Assembly: GCA_017436845.1 (NCBI GenBank)
Contig: JAFSCJ010000005.1
Span: 248,001 to 312,000 of the forward strand
Direction of reading: 5' to 3'
Source of the DNA: Muribaculaceae bacterium
GTDB taxonomy: Bacteria; Bacteroidota; Bacteroidia; Bacteroidales; Muribaculaceae
DNA length: 64,000 nt
Below the pieces are notes generated by a model. That model saw only the letters and a program-made list of their open reading frames with translations. It was not told the origin of the DNA and made no database searches. Of the stretch, positions 27,193 to 35,624 are shown piece by piece. A program made the position numbers and the translations under genes. Positions within the stretch are counted from its first letter, which is position 1. The number at the start of each line of letters is the position of its first letter.

Positions 27193-29058
27193 TTATTTGA
27201 CTAATATTTTTTTGCCGTTTTGTATCACTATGCCACGATAACTATCATCTACCGGTTGGCCCATGAGGTTGTAGCGAGGAGCGTTGTTGTCAACATCGTC
27301 CTCTACTTCTACCTCTTCAATTGTACTTGTTTCCGTTCCCGAATAGGTTGTGCCATCGTCAAATTTCATACTCCAACCTTTAGAAATTGCAGTAGAAACC
27401 TGTTCTTTTGTGAGATTATTGGCATCTGTTATAGTGGTAAATAGGATATCGCCATGGTAGAATCCATTTTGGAATATATTCGGCAGATTTACCACAAACG
27501 ATTCTCCATTTTGAGCGCCCGAGGGAACGTCATAAATTTGGTTATAATAACACGAAATTTTTCTGAGGGAGGAGTTTTTAGAGAAATCCAACGTTGTGAA
27601 TCTATTGCTATGACATTCAATTTCTTTCAATTTGGTGTTTTTTGACACATCTAATGCAGTCAACTGATTTTCACCGAGATAGAGGTTGGTCAATGCAGTG
27701 CAATTTGACACGTCGATTGAGGTTAACGCATTAGAATTAACATTAAGAGTAGTCAACGTTGTGCTTTGGGGCAAACTAATAGTCCTCACTGAGTTTGAAT
27801 TGGCGGTGAGCGTTGTCAATGCAGTGTTTTTCGACACATTCAACGACATCAAATTATTGTAAGACACATTCAATTCGGTTAGTCCGGTATTCTTTGTCAA
27901 GTCAACCGATGTGAGTAAATTGTTGTTTAAGAGTAACGTTGTGAGAGTCGTGGTTTGAGGCAAAGTGATTGATGAAAGCGAATTATCACTCATATTCAAC
28001 GTTTTGAGTGCAGTATTCTTTGACAAATCAACATTTGCGAGTTTATTACTCATGCAGTTCAATTCAACCAAATCGGTAAAAAATTCTATCCCTTTCAACG
28101 AAGAAATGTTTCTGAAGGACAAGTCTAACGATGTAGTAAATCTAACTCTTCCTTCATTAAAGCCACAAGGTAAAATTAAAACATTCTTATAATCAGTGTT
28201 CGTTGTTGACAATTCACTTAAAGCTTGGGCAAAATTTTTATCGGGGAAATATTTTGTATCATTATATAACACTGCTTTACAAATATAAATAACACTGCCA
28301 TCGGTCCCAATTACCCCTTCTTTACATACGAAGTTTTGAGAGGACGCAACATATTCTCCATTTATTATACCCATATAGTCACCGATACATTGAAACGATT
28401 TTACTTTGGTGGCAAAATTTCCATCCTTCCAGTGAAGGATGTAAACATATGAATTATCAACCTTAAATAAATTCAAGTCGTTTAACGTATAAGAATCTGC
28501 TTCAGTTAACACAGAAAGCCCTATATCTGAACCACCTTGTATAATTACAGTTTCAGTTCCTTCATTTCCCTCTAATGCAGAAGATTTCGTAGCAGAGACC
28601 TGAATATAGGCATGATCAAAAATTAAAGTTTTACCATCTCCTACGGTTATAGCATCTTCTGAACCACCGATAATTTCGGTTTGATTACTATCTTGAGTGG
28701 TTATTGTAGTATTATTATTTAATCGCACAGGAGAAGAATCTTCGGCTATGAGTTTATTTATCCCTAAAAACACAATTTTCAATCCATCTACATCTTCATT
28801 CAAGATGGCACGGTTGTAACTACCGGTGCGTTCAATCAGGATATTCTTGAAAGTAAGAGTTTTTGTCGCCGGGTCATACTTTATATAGTATTCATCGTCG
28901 GTAGCACTTGAATGTTTCTCAATATGTTCGCCCGTAATATTTGAGCAATTATCGGAAGTAACATCAACACCACCCACAGTCAAACCATAGTCAGTTGCGC
29001 CCCATGAGCTAATTGCAACAAAAAGAATTGCAACAAGAAATAAGTTAAGTCTTTTCAT
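27193..29058 (-). CDS. Leucine-rich-repeat surface protein with short C-terminal sorting tail
   Basis: 621 residues. The signal peptide is MKRLNLFLVAILFVAISSWG. The first 270 residues are a beta-rich region with a hidden-repeat feel (TLTFKNILIERTGSYNRAIL, QGGSDIGLSVLTEADSY). From about 325 to 520 there are nine or so LRRs of about 21-22 residues of the bacterial type L..L.L..N.LT.LD.SKNT.L (VDLSKNTALKTLNMSDNSLS, LDVSKNTKLKEIECHSNRFT). The C-terminal RYNLMGQPV plus IVIQNGKKILVK is a short T9SS-like tail. Likely displayed on the surface for protein or glycan binding. It lies 59 bp after the free-standing AraC-type gene. Confidence 0.85.
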   Translation of the reverse strand: MKRLNLFLVAILFVAISSWGATDYGLTVGGVDVTSDNCSNITGEHIEKHSSATDDEYYIKYDPATKTLTFKNILIERTGSYNRAILNEDVDGLKIVFLGINKLIAEDSSPVRLNNNTTITTQDSNQTEIIGGSEDAITVGDGKTLIFDHAYIQVSATKSSALEGNEGTETVIIQGGSDIGLSVLTEADSYTLNDLNLFKVDNSYVYILHWKDGNFATKVKSFQCIGDYMGIINGEYVASSQNFVCKEGVIGTDGSVIYICKAVLYNDTKYFPDKNFAQALSELSTTNTDYKNVLILPCGFNEGRVRFTTSLDLSFRNISSLKGIEFFTDLVELNCMSNKLANVDLSKNTALKTLNMSDNSLSSITLPQTTTLTTLLLNNNLLTSVDLTKNTGLTELNVSYNNLMSLNVSKNTALTTLTANSNSVRTISLPQSTTLTTLNVNSNALTSIDVSNCTALTNLYLGENQLTALDVSKNTKLKEIECHSNRFTTLDFSKNSSLRKISCYYNQIYDVPSGAQNGESFVVNLPNIFQNGFYHGDILFTTITDANNLTKEQVSTAISKGWSMKFDDGTTYSGTETSTIEEVEVEDDVDNNAPRYNLMGQPVDDSYRGIVIQNGKKILVK

Positions 29059-29117
29059 ATTGATATATTTTTTTGGTTTTATCTGATTATATATTAAAGT
29101 ATAGAGATTAAGAGCGT

Positions 29118-29480
29118 TTACCCATTGGAATGTTCGTTGCGATACATTGACGGCGACATTCCATACAGGCGACGGAAAGCACGCGAAAAACTTGTGGCAT
29201 CTTCAAATCCACATTTATAGGCAATCTCAGTTATCATCATTTCGGGATTGTTGCTCAGCATGCCACACGCCGATTTCAGTCTTATTTTCATAGCATATTG
29301 CTGAGATGTCAACCCGGTAATGGCTTTTACTCGACGGGTTAATTGACCACGAGTTACATACATCTCCGAGGCAATTTTCTCAATAGATAATCGCCCGGTA
29401 GCCATTTCTTCTAATATCAATGATGATAATCGTTCTAGAAATTTTTGATGTGATAGATTTTGTCGCCTGAAAATATTCAT
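29118..29480 (-). CDS. Free-standing AraC-type DNA-binding domain (paralogue of the neighbouring regulator)
   Basis: 120 residues from MNIFRRQNLSHQ. It consists almost wholly of an HTH_18 domain: LSIEKIASEMYVTRGQLTRRV is the first helix-turn-helix and MITEIAYKCGFEDATSFSRAFR the second, ending YGMSPSMYR. No sensor domain is present. It is clearly a sister of the C-terminus of the next gene upstream (29599-30639), including near-identical DNA over EIAYKCGFEDATSFSRAFRR. It follows that gene's terminator; a near-consensus -7 box (TACCTTTA, minus strand) lies about 25 bp before its start. It may be a duplicate or remnant of a larger regulator, and could compete for the same operator. Confidence 0.75.
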   Translation of the reverse strand: MNIFRRQNLSHQKFLERLSSLILEEMATGRLSIEKIASEMYVTRGQLTRRVKAITGLTSQQYAMKIRLKSACGMLSNNPEMMITEIAYKCGFEDATSFSRAFRRLYGMSPSMYRNEHSNG

Positions 29481-29529
29481 CTTTTTTGTTAAAAATTTTC
29501 GTTTGTAAAGGTATATTAACCAAACAAAA

Positions 29530-29557
29530 AACACCTTGCACAATCGTGCAAGGTGTT
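29530..29557 (-). terminator. Intrinsic terminator of the TPR-AraC regulator gene
   Basis: Perfect 12-bp stem AACACCTTGCAC/GTGCAAGGTGTT with a 4-nt loop, then TTTTTGTTTG on the minus strand, 42 bp past the stop codon at 29599. Confidence 0.9.
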
Positions 29558-29598
29558 GGCATTATGATGCAAAATCGATATAATCTCGTATATTTGAA

Positions 29599-30639
29599 CT
29601 ATCTTGTTCTATATTGTGATGGAGATTTGCCAAATGTGCGACGAAATGCTCGCGAAAAACTTGTGGCATCTTCAAACCCACATTTATAGGCTATTTCTGA
29701 AATTGGAGTATCGCTCTCTTGGCGAAGCAATATGCGTGAATGTTCCAAACGAATGCGCAACACATATTGCTGGGTGGTAACTCCGGCGATTGACTTGATG
29801 CGACGATTTAATTGTCCCCGGGTTATACATAAATTTGATGCCAATGATTCTATCGATAAGTCTCCGGCTGGCATTGATTGTTTCACAAGTGATACCAAGC
29901 GCGAAAGCAATTCTTGATCTGACTTGTTCATCGTTTCTTCATGCAAATCGACATCTGACGGAGTTTCCTCTGCCTGATTATTTTCCGTTTCGCGTTGCAG
30001 CTCTTCAATTATTGTTTTTAATGCCAATTCGCGCACTCTCATGCGACGATGCATCAACAACCACACTCCTCCAACAAACAAAATCAGCAACACCATCCCG
30101 GCAATTATTACTATTACCATTATTTCTTTTTGATGTTCATTTTCTTTTTGGAGTAATTCAGTCCCAAATTCGGCATTATATCGAGCCAAGCTCTCAGCCG
30201 ATGACATATTATATAATAAATCTTTTAAATCATTGAACCGAGTTAATTCAATCTTGGCACTATCGAGATTTAAATCCCACAAACTTTTATACAATCCCCG
30301 TCGTGAATGCATCTCGTTACCCTTGTCGCCCATGCTTTCAAATATTTCAGCAGCCTTGCGATAATATGGCACTGCCTCATCTTGACGCTCTTGACACAAA
30401 AGAGTCATACCCATCTTGTTGCAAGCGATGCCCAACGAATGTTTGTCTCCCACTTGTTCAAATGCAGGAATAACCCTATTGAGCAATTCTTCAGCCTGTT
30501 CATATTCGTGCATTCCTATTAAGACCGACGATTTTTGCGATAGTCTTACCATCATTTTGTAACCATTTCCCAGTGATTCCTCAATGCGATATGATTCATT
30601 TATATACTTTAATGCCTCTTCATCGTTCCCTAATGCATG
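29599..30639 (-). CDS. 3' part of the frameshifted TPR-AraC regulator (TPR end, TM helix, HTH_18)
   Basis: The downstream frame is open from 30639; the first in-frame ATG gives an ORF from 30555 (318 residues). It holds two further TPR units (EQAEELLNRVIPAFEQVGDK, DEAVPYYRKAAEIFESMGDK), one membrane helix at about 145-168 of the 318-residue form, a charged linker, and the HTH_18 domain (LSIESLASNLCITRGQLNRR; PISEIAYKCGFEDATSFSRA). If translated alone from 30555 it would lack a signal peptide, although the helix could still insert as an anchor. Confidence 0.75.
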   Translation of the reverse strand, partial: HALGNDEEALKYINESYRIEESLGNGYKMMVRLSQKSSVLIGMHEYEQAEELLNRVIPAFEQVGDKHSLGIACNKMGMTLLCQERQDEAVPYYRKAAEIFESMGDKGNEMHSRRGLYKSLWDLNLDSAKIELTRFNDLKDLLYNMSSAESLARYNAEFGTELLQKENEHQKEIMVIVIIAGMVLLILFVGGVWLLMHRRMRVRELALKTIIEELQRETENNQAEETPSDVDLHEETMNKSDQELLSRLVSLVKQSMPAGDLSIESLASNLCITRGQLNRRIKSIAGVTTQQYVLRIRLEHSRILLRQESDTPISEIAYKCGFEDATSFSRAFRRTFGKSPSQYRTR

Positions 30640-31250
30640 AAAACCTCCGATGCCATTCCCTGCAACACTGCCATACGTGTGGGATTATTGGCTTTCTCTG
30701 CTAATGCAATCCCTTTAAGAATATATTGCTCCGCTTCTTGGGGCTGATTGGCTCCTATATATATTCCGGCAATCGAATTTAGCGAAGAACTCATCATGTC
30801 AGGATCTCCGCTTTTCTCATCAATCTTGTAACATTGTTTGGCATAATCGACTGCTTGCTCATATTTGGATTGACGGAAATAGGTCAACGAGATAAGATTA
30901 AGACAATTGGCTTTATCTTCATCTTTTGTGCATAATGGCAATGCTTTTAGCCCATAGGTCAACGCTGAAGAATAGTTTTGAAGCGAATAATAATACTCAC
31001 TCGCCCAATACCACACTTGCTGATTTACATTATCAATCGTTTCTTTATCTTCAAATGTTATTGCTTCATCAAGAAATTTCCGATCAAGTAGAAATTTCAT
31101 CAATATATTTGCTTTGGAGACTTTGCCTTTATTATCAGCATTATCATAATCGACAAGCATTTTATCATAATCTGACAATTGCCCTTCTTCCTTTGCCAAC
31201 ATGGATATCGGCAATAGTATAAATATGATAACAAAATATAATTTTCTCAT
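30630..31250 (-). CDS. 5' part of the frameshifted TPR-AraC regulator (signal peptide and TPRs)
   Basis: 206 residues ending at a TAG at 30630, a few codons after the frame break. The signal peptide is at 1-19. TPR-like helix pairs begin near residue 70 (VWYWASEYYYSLQNYSSALT, ANCLNLISLTYFRQSKYEQA, MMSSSLNSIAGIYIGANQPQ, RMAVLQGMASEVF). As a separate product it would be a secreted, membrane-free TPR fragment. Confidence 0.75.
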   Translation of the reverse strand: MRKLYFVIIFILLPISMLAKEEGQLSDYDKMLVDYDNADNKGKVSKANILMKFLLDRKFLDEAITFEDKETIDNVNQQVWYWASEYYYSLQNYSSALTYGLKALPLCTKDEDKANCLNLISLTYFRQSKYEQAVDYAKQCYKIDEKSGDPDMMSSSLNSIAGIYIGANQPQEAEQYILKGIALAEKANNPTRMAVLQGMASEVFMH

Positions 31251-31289
31251 AATATTGATATTTATAACTACAAGGTTATTTTAATTGCA

Positions 31290-31297
31290 CAAATTTA
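31290..31297 (-). promoter_or_regulatory. -7 box TAAATTTG for the TPR-AraC regulator
   Basis: TAnnTTTG match on the minus strand, 39 bp before the ATG at 31250. Its presence suggests that the broken gene is still transcribed. Confidence 0.5.
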
Positions 31298-31340
31298 CCT
31301 AAAAACAAAATTTCTCACTTTGCAATAACGTGCATATATT

Positions 31341-33140
31341 TTATTTAGGGTTGTGATTGTTTAGTGCGTTATAAATAATTTGAGATTTTACATTCCCTAC
31401 TACCGAGGCTATTTCAGCAAGAGAGGCTTCGCGAATGCGTTTGACGCTTTTGAAATGGCGCAAAAGTGCTGTACGCGTTTTCTCTCCTACTCCTTTTATG
31501 GGATCAAGTTCTGATGCAACCTGACTCTTACTGCGACGGTTGCGATGATGAGTTATTCCAAATCGGTGGGCCTCATCTCGCAAATGTTGTATAATTCTCA
31601 GTGATTCAGAGTTTTTGTCAATATACAATGGGACACTATCGCCTGGAAAATAAATTTCTTCAAGTCGCTCAGCAATGCCAATGATTGCGACTTTACCCCT
31701 AAGCCCCAGAGTATCAAGGGTTTCTACTGCAACACTCAACTGACCTTTGCCCCCATCAACTATGATGAGTTGCGGTAAATCCTTCCCCTCTTCCATTAAC
31801 CGAGTGTAACGACGAGTCAACACTTCTCGCATAGAAGCATAATCATTTGGTCCCTCAACGGTCTTTATTATAAAATGACGATAATCACGTTTTGCCGGTT
31901 TTGCATTACGGAACACTACGCATGCCGACACAGGATTTGTTCCCTGAATATTTGAGTTATCAAAACACTCTATATGACGTGGCAATTCGCTCATGCGTAG
32001 GTCGGTTTTGAGGCGTTCCAAAGTACGAAGAACTCGCTGCTCAGGATCCTTTTTCTCCATCTGTTTTAGATTATCAATCTTTTGCTGACGAGCATTCCTT
32101 GTTGACACATCAAGCAATTGCTTCTTATCACCTCGCTGTGGGACAATATATGTTACACCTTGTATCTCCACTTCCGGCTCTACCGGTACAATAATTTCTT
32201 TATACTTTACATCAAGTTGGTGAGCAATATCATTTAGGGCATACCCCAAAATCTGCGATTGCGATTCATCAAGACGACGTTTATACTCCAGAGTCAATGA
32301 ACGAACAATGACTCCTCCACGCACATGCATATAGTTGACATATACATCACGATCATCATCCTCAATACCAAACACGTCAATATCATCAACCGTTTGCGTA
32401 ACTATCACACTCTTAGCGCGATAGCGTTCTATCAACTGGTATTTTTCTTTGATTTCTTGAGCCTGCTCAAATTTCAACTCACTCGCCAAGCGCTCCATTT
32501 CCGAGCGCATATACCTCATAACCTCCTGAGTATCACCGCGTAATATCTGTTTGATGCGTTCAATATAAACACTATAGTCCTCTATTGAGATTTCGCCAAT
32601 ACAGCACCCGCGACAATTCTTCATGTGATACTCAAGACACAATCGCCCTTTCCCTTTGGCTATGTATTCGGGCGTAATCATCATGCGACATGTGCGAATG
32701 GGATATAATTCACGAATGAGATTGAGCATCGTGCGTGCTACTCCGGTATTGGTATAAGGGCCAAAATATTTAGACCCATCTTTGAGTTTATTATATGTCA
32801 GAAAAACTCGAGGATAATGTTCATTCGTTACACAAATCCATGGATAGGATTTATCATCTTTAAGCAATACATTATATCGGGGCTGATGCTCCTTTATTAG
32901 CGAATTTTCAAGATTCAAAGCATCTTCCTCAGTGGGCACTACTATATACTGCATATCGGCAATTGCTCGCACAAGTAATCGAGTTCTCACACTTTCATGT
33001 TCCCGGTTAAAATAGGACGATACTCGACGACGCAAATTTTTAGCCTTACCCACATAGATAACTATGCCCTCGGCATTGTAATACATATACACACCAGGGG
33101 TATCAGGTAATATTGCTATTTTATCTTTTAAATCTGACAA
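31341..33140 (-). CDS. uvrC: Excinuclease ABC subunit C
   Basis: 599 residues, normal size. It makes both incisions in nucleotide excision repair after UvrA/UvrB damage recognition. The GIY-YIG nuclease is at the N-terminus (PDTPGVYMYYNAEGIVIYVG, KAKNLRRRVSSYF), the UVR motif near 205-235 (ASELKFEQAQEIKEKYQ), the RNase H-like second nuclease at about 380-520 (ECFDNSNIQGTNPVSACVVF, LIIVDGGKGQLSVA), and a helix-hairpin-helix pair at the end (DPIKGVGEKTRTALLRHF). It lies 3 bp after apt, at the end of the ybeY-mnmG-apt-uvrC run. Confidence 0.97.
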   Translation of the reverse strand: MSDLKDKIAILPDTPGVYMYYNAEGIVIYVGKAKNLRRRVSSYFNREHESVRTRLLVRAIADMQYIVVPTEEDALNLENSLIKEHQPRYNVLLKDDKSYPWICVTNEHYPRVFLTYNKLKDGSKYFGPYTNTGVARTMLNLIRELYPIRTCRMMITPEYIAKGKGRLCLEYHMKNCRGCCIGEISIEDYSVYIERIKQILRGDTQEVMRYMRSEMERLASELKFEQAQEIKEKYQLIERYRAKSVIVTQTVDDIDVFGIEDDDRDVYVNYMHVRGGVIVRSLTLEYKRRLDESQSQILGYALNDIAHQLDVKYKEIIVPVEPEVEIQGVTYIVPQRGDKKQLLDVSTRNARQQKIDNLKQMEKKDPEQRVLRTLERLKTDLRMSELPRHIECFDNSNIQGTNPVSACVVFRNAKPAKRDYRHFIIKTVEGPNDYASMREVLTRRYTRLMEEGKDLPQLIIVDGGKGQLSVAVETLDTLGLRGKVAIIGIAERLEEIYFPGDSVPLYIDKNSESLRIIQHLRDEAHRFGITHHRNRRSKSQVASELDPIKGVGEKTRTALLRHFKSVKRIREASLAEIASVVGNVKSQIIYNALNNHNPK

Positions 33141-33143
33141 AAT

Positions 33144-33662
33144 TTAGTAAGTAATCAACGATGTAACTTCAGCTTCGGCGGGGAGAATTGCACGACCTCC
33201 GAGCATTTCAAGTTCAACAATAAAGTTTACATAAATCTTTTTAGGATTCATGCTTTTTACAAGATTATATGCGGCAGCCATTGTTCCACCTGTGGCAAGA
33301 ACATCATCATGAATTACAACGATATCATCTTCAGTAATAGCATCACTATGTATTTCAATAGTATCTTTGCCATACTCTTTGTCATAACTCATGCTAATTG
33401 TGTCAGCAGGCAATTTCCCCGGTTTGCGCACAGGGACAAATCCTGCATTTAAACCATATGCCAAAACCGAGCCGGCGATGAAACCTCGTGATTCTATCCC
33501 GACAACCTTGGTTATCCCCTTGTCGCGATATAACTGAAGTAGTTCATCTCCAATTTTATTTAATGCTTGAGGGTCTTTGAATGCTGTAGTTAAATCTTTA
33601 AAAACGATTCCCTTTTGAGGGAAATCCAAAATATCACGAATTTTAGACTTTACATATTCCAT
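33144..33662 (-). CDS. apt: Adenine phosphoribosyltransferase
   Basis: 172 residues. Salvages adenine to AMP with PRPP. The type I PRTase fold is clear: GIVFKDLTTAFKDP at the start, GIESRGFIAGSVLAYGL, the flexible loop VPVRKPGKLP, and the PRPP-binding VVIHDDVLATGGTMAAA. The 60-bp gap to mnmG contains a parS site (33699-33714), placing the ParB site in the apt 5' leader. Confidence 0.97.
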   Translation of the reverse strand: MEYVKSKIRDILDFPQKGIVFKDLTTAFKDPQALNKIGDELLQLYRDKGITKVVGIESRGFIAGSVLAYGLNAGFVPVRKPGKLPADTISMSYDKEYGKDTIEIHSDAITEDDIVVIHDDVLATGGTMAAAYNLVKSMNPKKIYVNFIVELEMLGGRAILPAEAEVTSLITY

Positions 33663-33698
33663 ACCTATATAATTAATTGATTTCTCTACTCTTAGTTG

Positions 33699-33714
33699 TG
33701 TTCCACGTGAAACA
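33699..33714. promoter_or_regulatory. parS: parS centromere site (ParB binding)
   Basis: TGTTCCACGTGAAACA, a full 16-base match to the chromosomal parS consensus TGTTNCACGTGAAACA; one half-site carries C instead of T and the rest is a perfect palindrome. It lies between the mnmG stop (33723) and the apt start (33662). In many bacteria, parS sites cluster near the replication origin, where mnmG (gidA) is also often found. No other match is in the window. Confidence 0.85.
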
Positions 33715-33722
33715 TTCCATCC

Positions 33723-35600
33723 CTATCTACCTAATAACAGGAGCAAAATATTTATATCACTCGGCGAAATACCGGGTATGCGAGATGCTTGTGCAACTGT
33801 TTCAGGATTTATCTTTTCAAGTTTTTGACGAGCTTCAGTCGAGAGCGCCTTAATCTCGACATAATTCAATTTCCCTGACAGTTTAACACCCTCAAGGCGC
33901 TTAATTTTATCAGCTATCAACTGTTCTCGATCAATATATCCTTGATATTTTATCAAGATTTCAGCTGCCTCAATTATCTCATCTCTGCGCTCCTCCTCTA
34001 TTGAATTCAGATGTTCGCTGAGTGCCTTTATGTGGGGAGCTAATGTTTTTATCGTCAATTGTGGGCGCAAAATCAAATCATACAATTTCAATCCCTGTTT
34101 CAATGGAACTGTACCAAGAGATTCCAATGCAGGATTTATCAACGCCGGCTTTACTGAAAATTCTCGAGTAAATTCAATCAACGCATCACGTTGTTGACGT
34201 TTAGACAACATTAATTGATAACGTTCCTCTGTTACCAATCCCATCTCATATCCTCGTGGAGCTAATCGCATATCGGCATCATCTTGACGAAGAAGTATGC
34301 GATACTCAGCACGAGATGTAAACATTCGATACGGCTCATCAACACCTTTTGTTACCAAATCATCAATCAACACACCAATATATGCCTCATCACGACCAAG
34401 CACAAATGCAGGCTTACCCTCTGCCGAATTATGAGCATTTACTCCGGCAACAAGACCTTGTCCCGCTGCTTCTTCATAGCCTGTCGTCCCATTAACCTGA
34501 CCGGCAAAAAATAATCCCTTGATTAATTTCGTCTCAAGCGTGTGATGTAATTGTGTGGGGTCAAAGAAATCATATTCTATTGCATATCCCGGACGATAGA
34601 TTTGTACATCGGCAAGCGCCGGAACACTCTGCATAGCCTCCACTTGCACATTCAATGGTAGCGATGAGGAGAATCCATTTAAATAAAACTCTTGTGTATC
34701 TTCCCCTTCCGGTTCCAAAAATAATTGATGCTCCTCTTTATCGGCAAAGGTTACGATTTTTGTTTCTATACTTGGACAATATCGAGGACCTATACTTTGT
34801 ATTTGTCCGTTATACAAAGGAGAATCAGGCAACCCCTGACGTAATATTTCATGTGTGTGAGGATTGGTATAAACTGTAAAACATTGTCTCTGTTTTAACT
34901 CTCTTTTTACTGATGGCAAATAAGAGAAATGATGAAAATCATCTTCTCCATCCTGCGGAGTAGTTAATTCCCATTTTACACTTCGGCCGTCAATGCGTAC
35001 AGGTGTTCCGGTTTTCATGCGATCAGTAACAAAGCCCAATTCGCGCAATTGCTCGGTAATTCCTCGAGAAACGGGCTCAGAAACACGACCACCCTCCAAT
35101 TGGACACGTCCCACATGCATCAATCCATTCAAAAAAGTTCCAGCAGTTAATACCACTGATTTAGCCTTAAATGTAACTCCTAATGCAGTTGTTACACCCT
35201 CTATGTGCCCATCTTTGACGACAAGACCTATTGCACTATCCTGCCACATGTATAAATTGGGGGTATTCTCCAAAATATGGCGCCACTCAGCACTAAATTT
35301 CATGCGATCACTTTGTGCTCGCGGACTCCACATTGCAGGTCCTTTGGAACGATTGAGCATGCGAAATTGGATCGCAGTGCGGTCAGTTACAATCCCCATT
35401 TGCCCACCAAGAGCATCTATTTCTCGCACAATCTGCCCCTTTGCAATCCCACCAACTGCAGGATTACAACTCATCTGTGCTATTTTGTTCATGTCCATTG
35501 TTATCAACAATGTGCGAGAACCAAGACGCGCTGAAGCAGACGCCGCCTCACAGCCGGCGTGTCCGGCGCCAATGACAATTACATCATAATCAAATCTCAT
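33723..35600 (-). CDS. mnmG: tRNA uridine 5-carboxymethylaminomethyl modification enzyme, large subunit
   Basis: 625 residues. With MnmE it modifies the wobble uridine U34 of several tRNAs, using FAD and folate. The FAD-binding start is VIVIGAGHAGCEAASASARLG; further family motifs are CNPAVGGIAKGQIVREIDALGG, GPAMWSPRAQSDR, CPSIETKIV and the C-terminal helical domain with RIPGISPSDINILLLLL. The gene was formerly called gidA. It follows ybeY with a 24-bp gap. Confidence 0.98.
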   Translation of the reverse strand: MRFDYDVIVIGAGHAGCEAASASARLGSRTLLITMDMNKIAQMSCNPAVGGIAKGQIVREIDALGGQMGIVTDRTAIQFRMLNRSKGPAMWSPRAQSDRMKFSAEWRHILENTPNLYMWQDSAIGLVVKDGHIEGVTTALGVTFKAKSVVLTAGTFLNGLMHVGRVQLEGGRVSEPVSRGITEQLRELGFVTDRMKTGTPVRIDGRSVKWELTTPQDGEDDFHHFSYLPSVKRELKQRQCFTVYTNPHTHEILRQGLPDSPLYNGQIQSIGPRYCPSIETKIVTFADKEEHQLFLEPEGEDTQEFYLNGFSSSLPLNVQVEAMQSVPALADVQIYRPGYAIEYDFFDPTQLHHTLETKLIKGLFFAGQVNGTTGYEEAAGQGLVAGVNAHNSAEGKPAFVLGRDEAYIGVLIDDLVTKGVDEPYRMFTSRAEYRILLRQDDADMRLAPRGYEMGLVTEERYQLMLSKRQQRDALIEFTREFSVKPALINPALESLGTVPLKQGLKLYDLILRPQLTIKTLAPHIKALSEHLNSIEEERRDEIIEAAEILIKYQGYIDREQLIADKIKRLEGVKLSGKLNYVEIKALSTEARQKLEKINPETVAQASRIPGISPSDINILLLLLGR

Positions 35601-35624
35601 CGTCTATATATTGATTATTTTAAT

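Larger units (their letters stand above)
29599..31250 (-). pseudogene. TPR-TM-AraC membrane regulator, interrupted by a one-base frameshift
   Basis: Read as a single gene this encodes about 550 residues: a signal peptide (MRKLYFVIIFILLPISMLA), several tetratricopeptide repeats expected in the periplasm, one membrane helix (IMVIVIIAGMVLLILFVGGV), a coiled stretch, and a cytosolic AraC/HTH_18 domain. The frame breaks in an A4 run at 30640-30643 (T4 on the coding strand): restoring one base there changes EVF-MH-stop into EVFHALGNDEEALKYINESY, which carries on the TPR pattern without a gap. Either a true inactivating indel, phase variation or programmed slippage, or a sequencing error. The family is known in Prevotella and Bacteroides as one-component transmembrane regulators. 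Confidence 0.8.

Noticed and set aside
27700..28080. Periodic DNA pattern taken as a tandem repeat element
   Set aside because: The periodicity of about 63-66 bp is the DNA image of the LRR protein repeats.
34993..35589. Plus-strand frame of 198 codons
   Set aside because: It lies wholly antisense to mnmG, whose protein is unmistakable; composition (many Pro, Thr, Cys, Arg) is that of a shadow frame.
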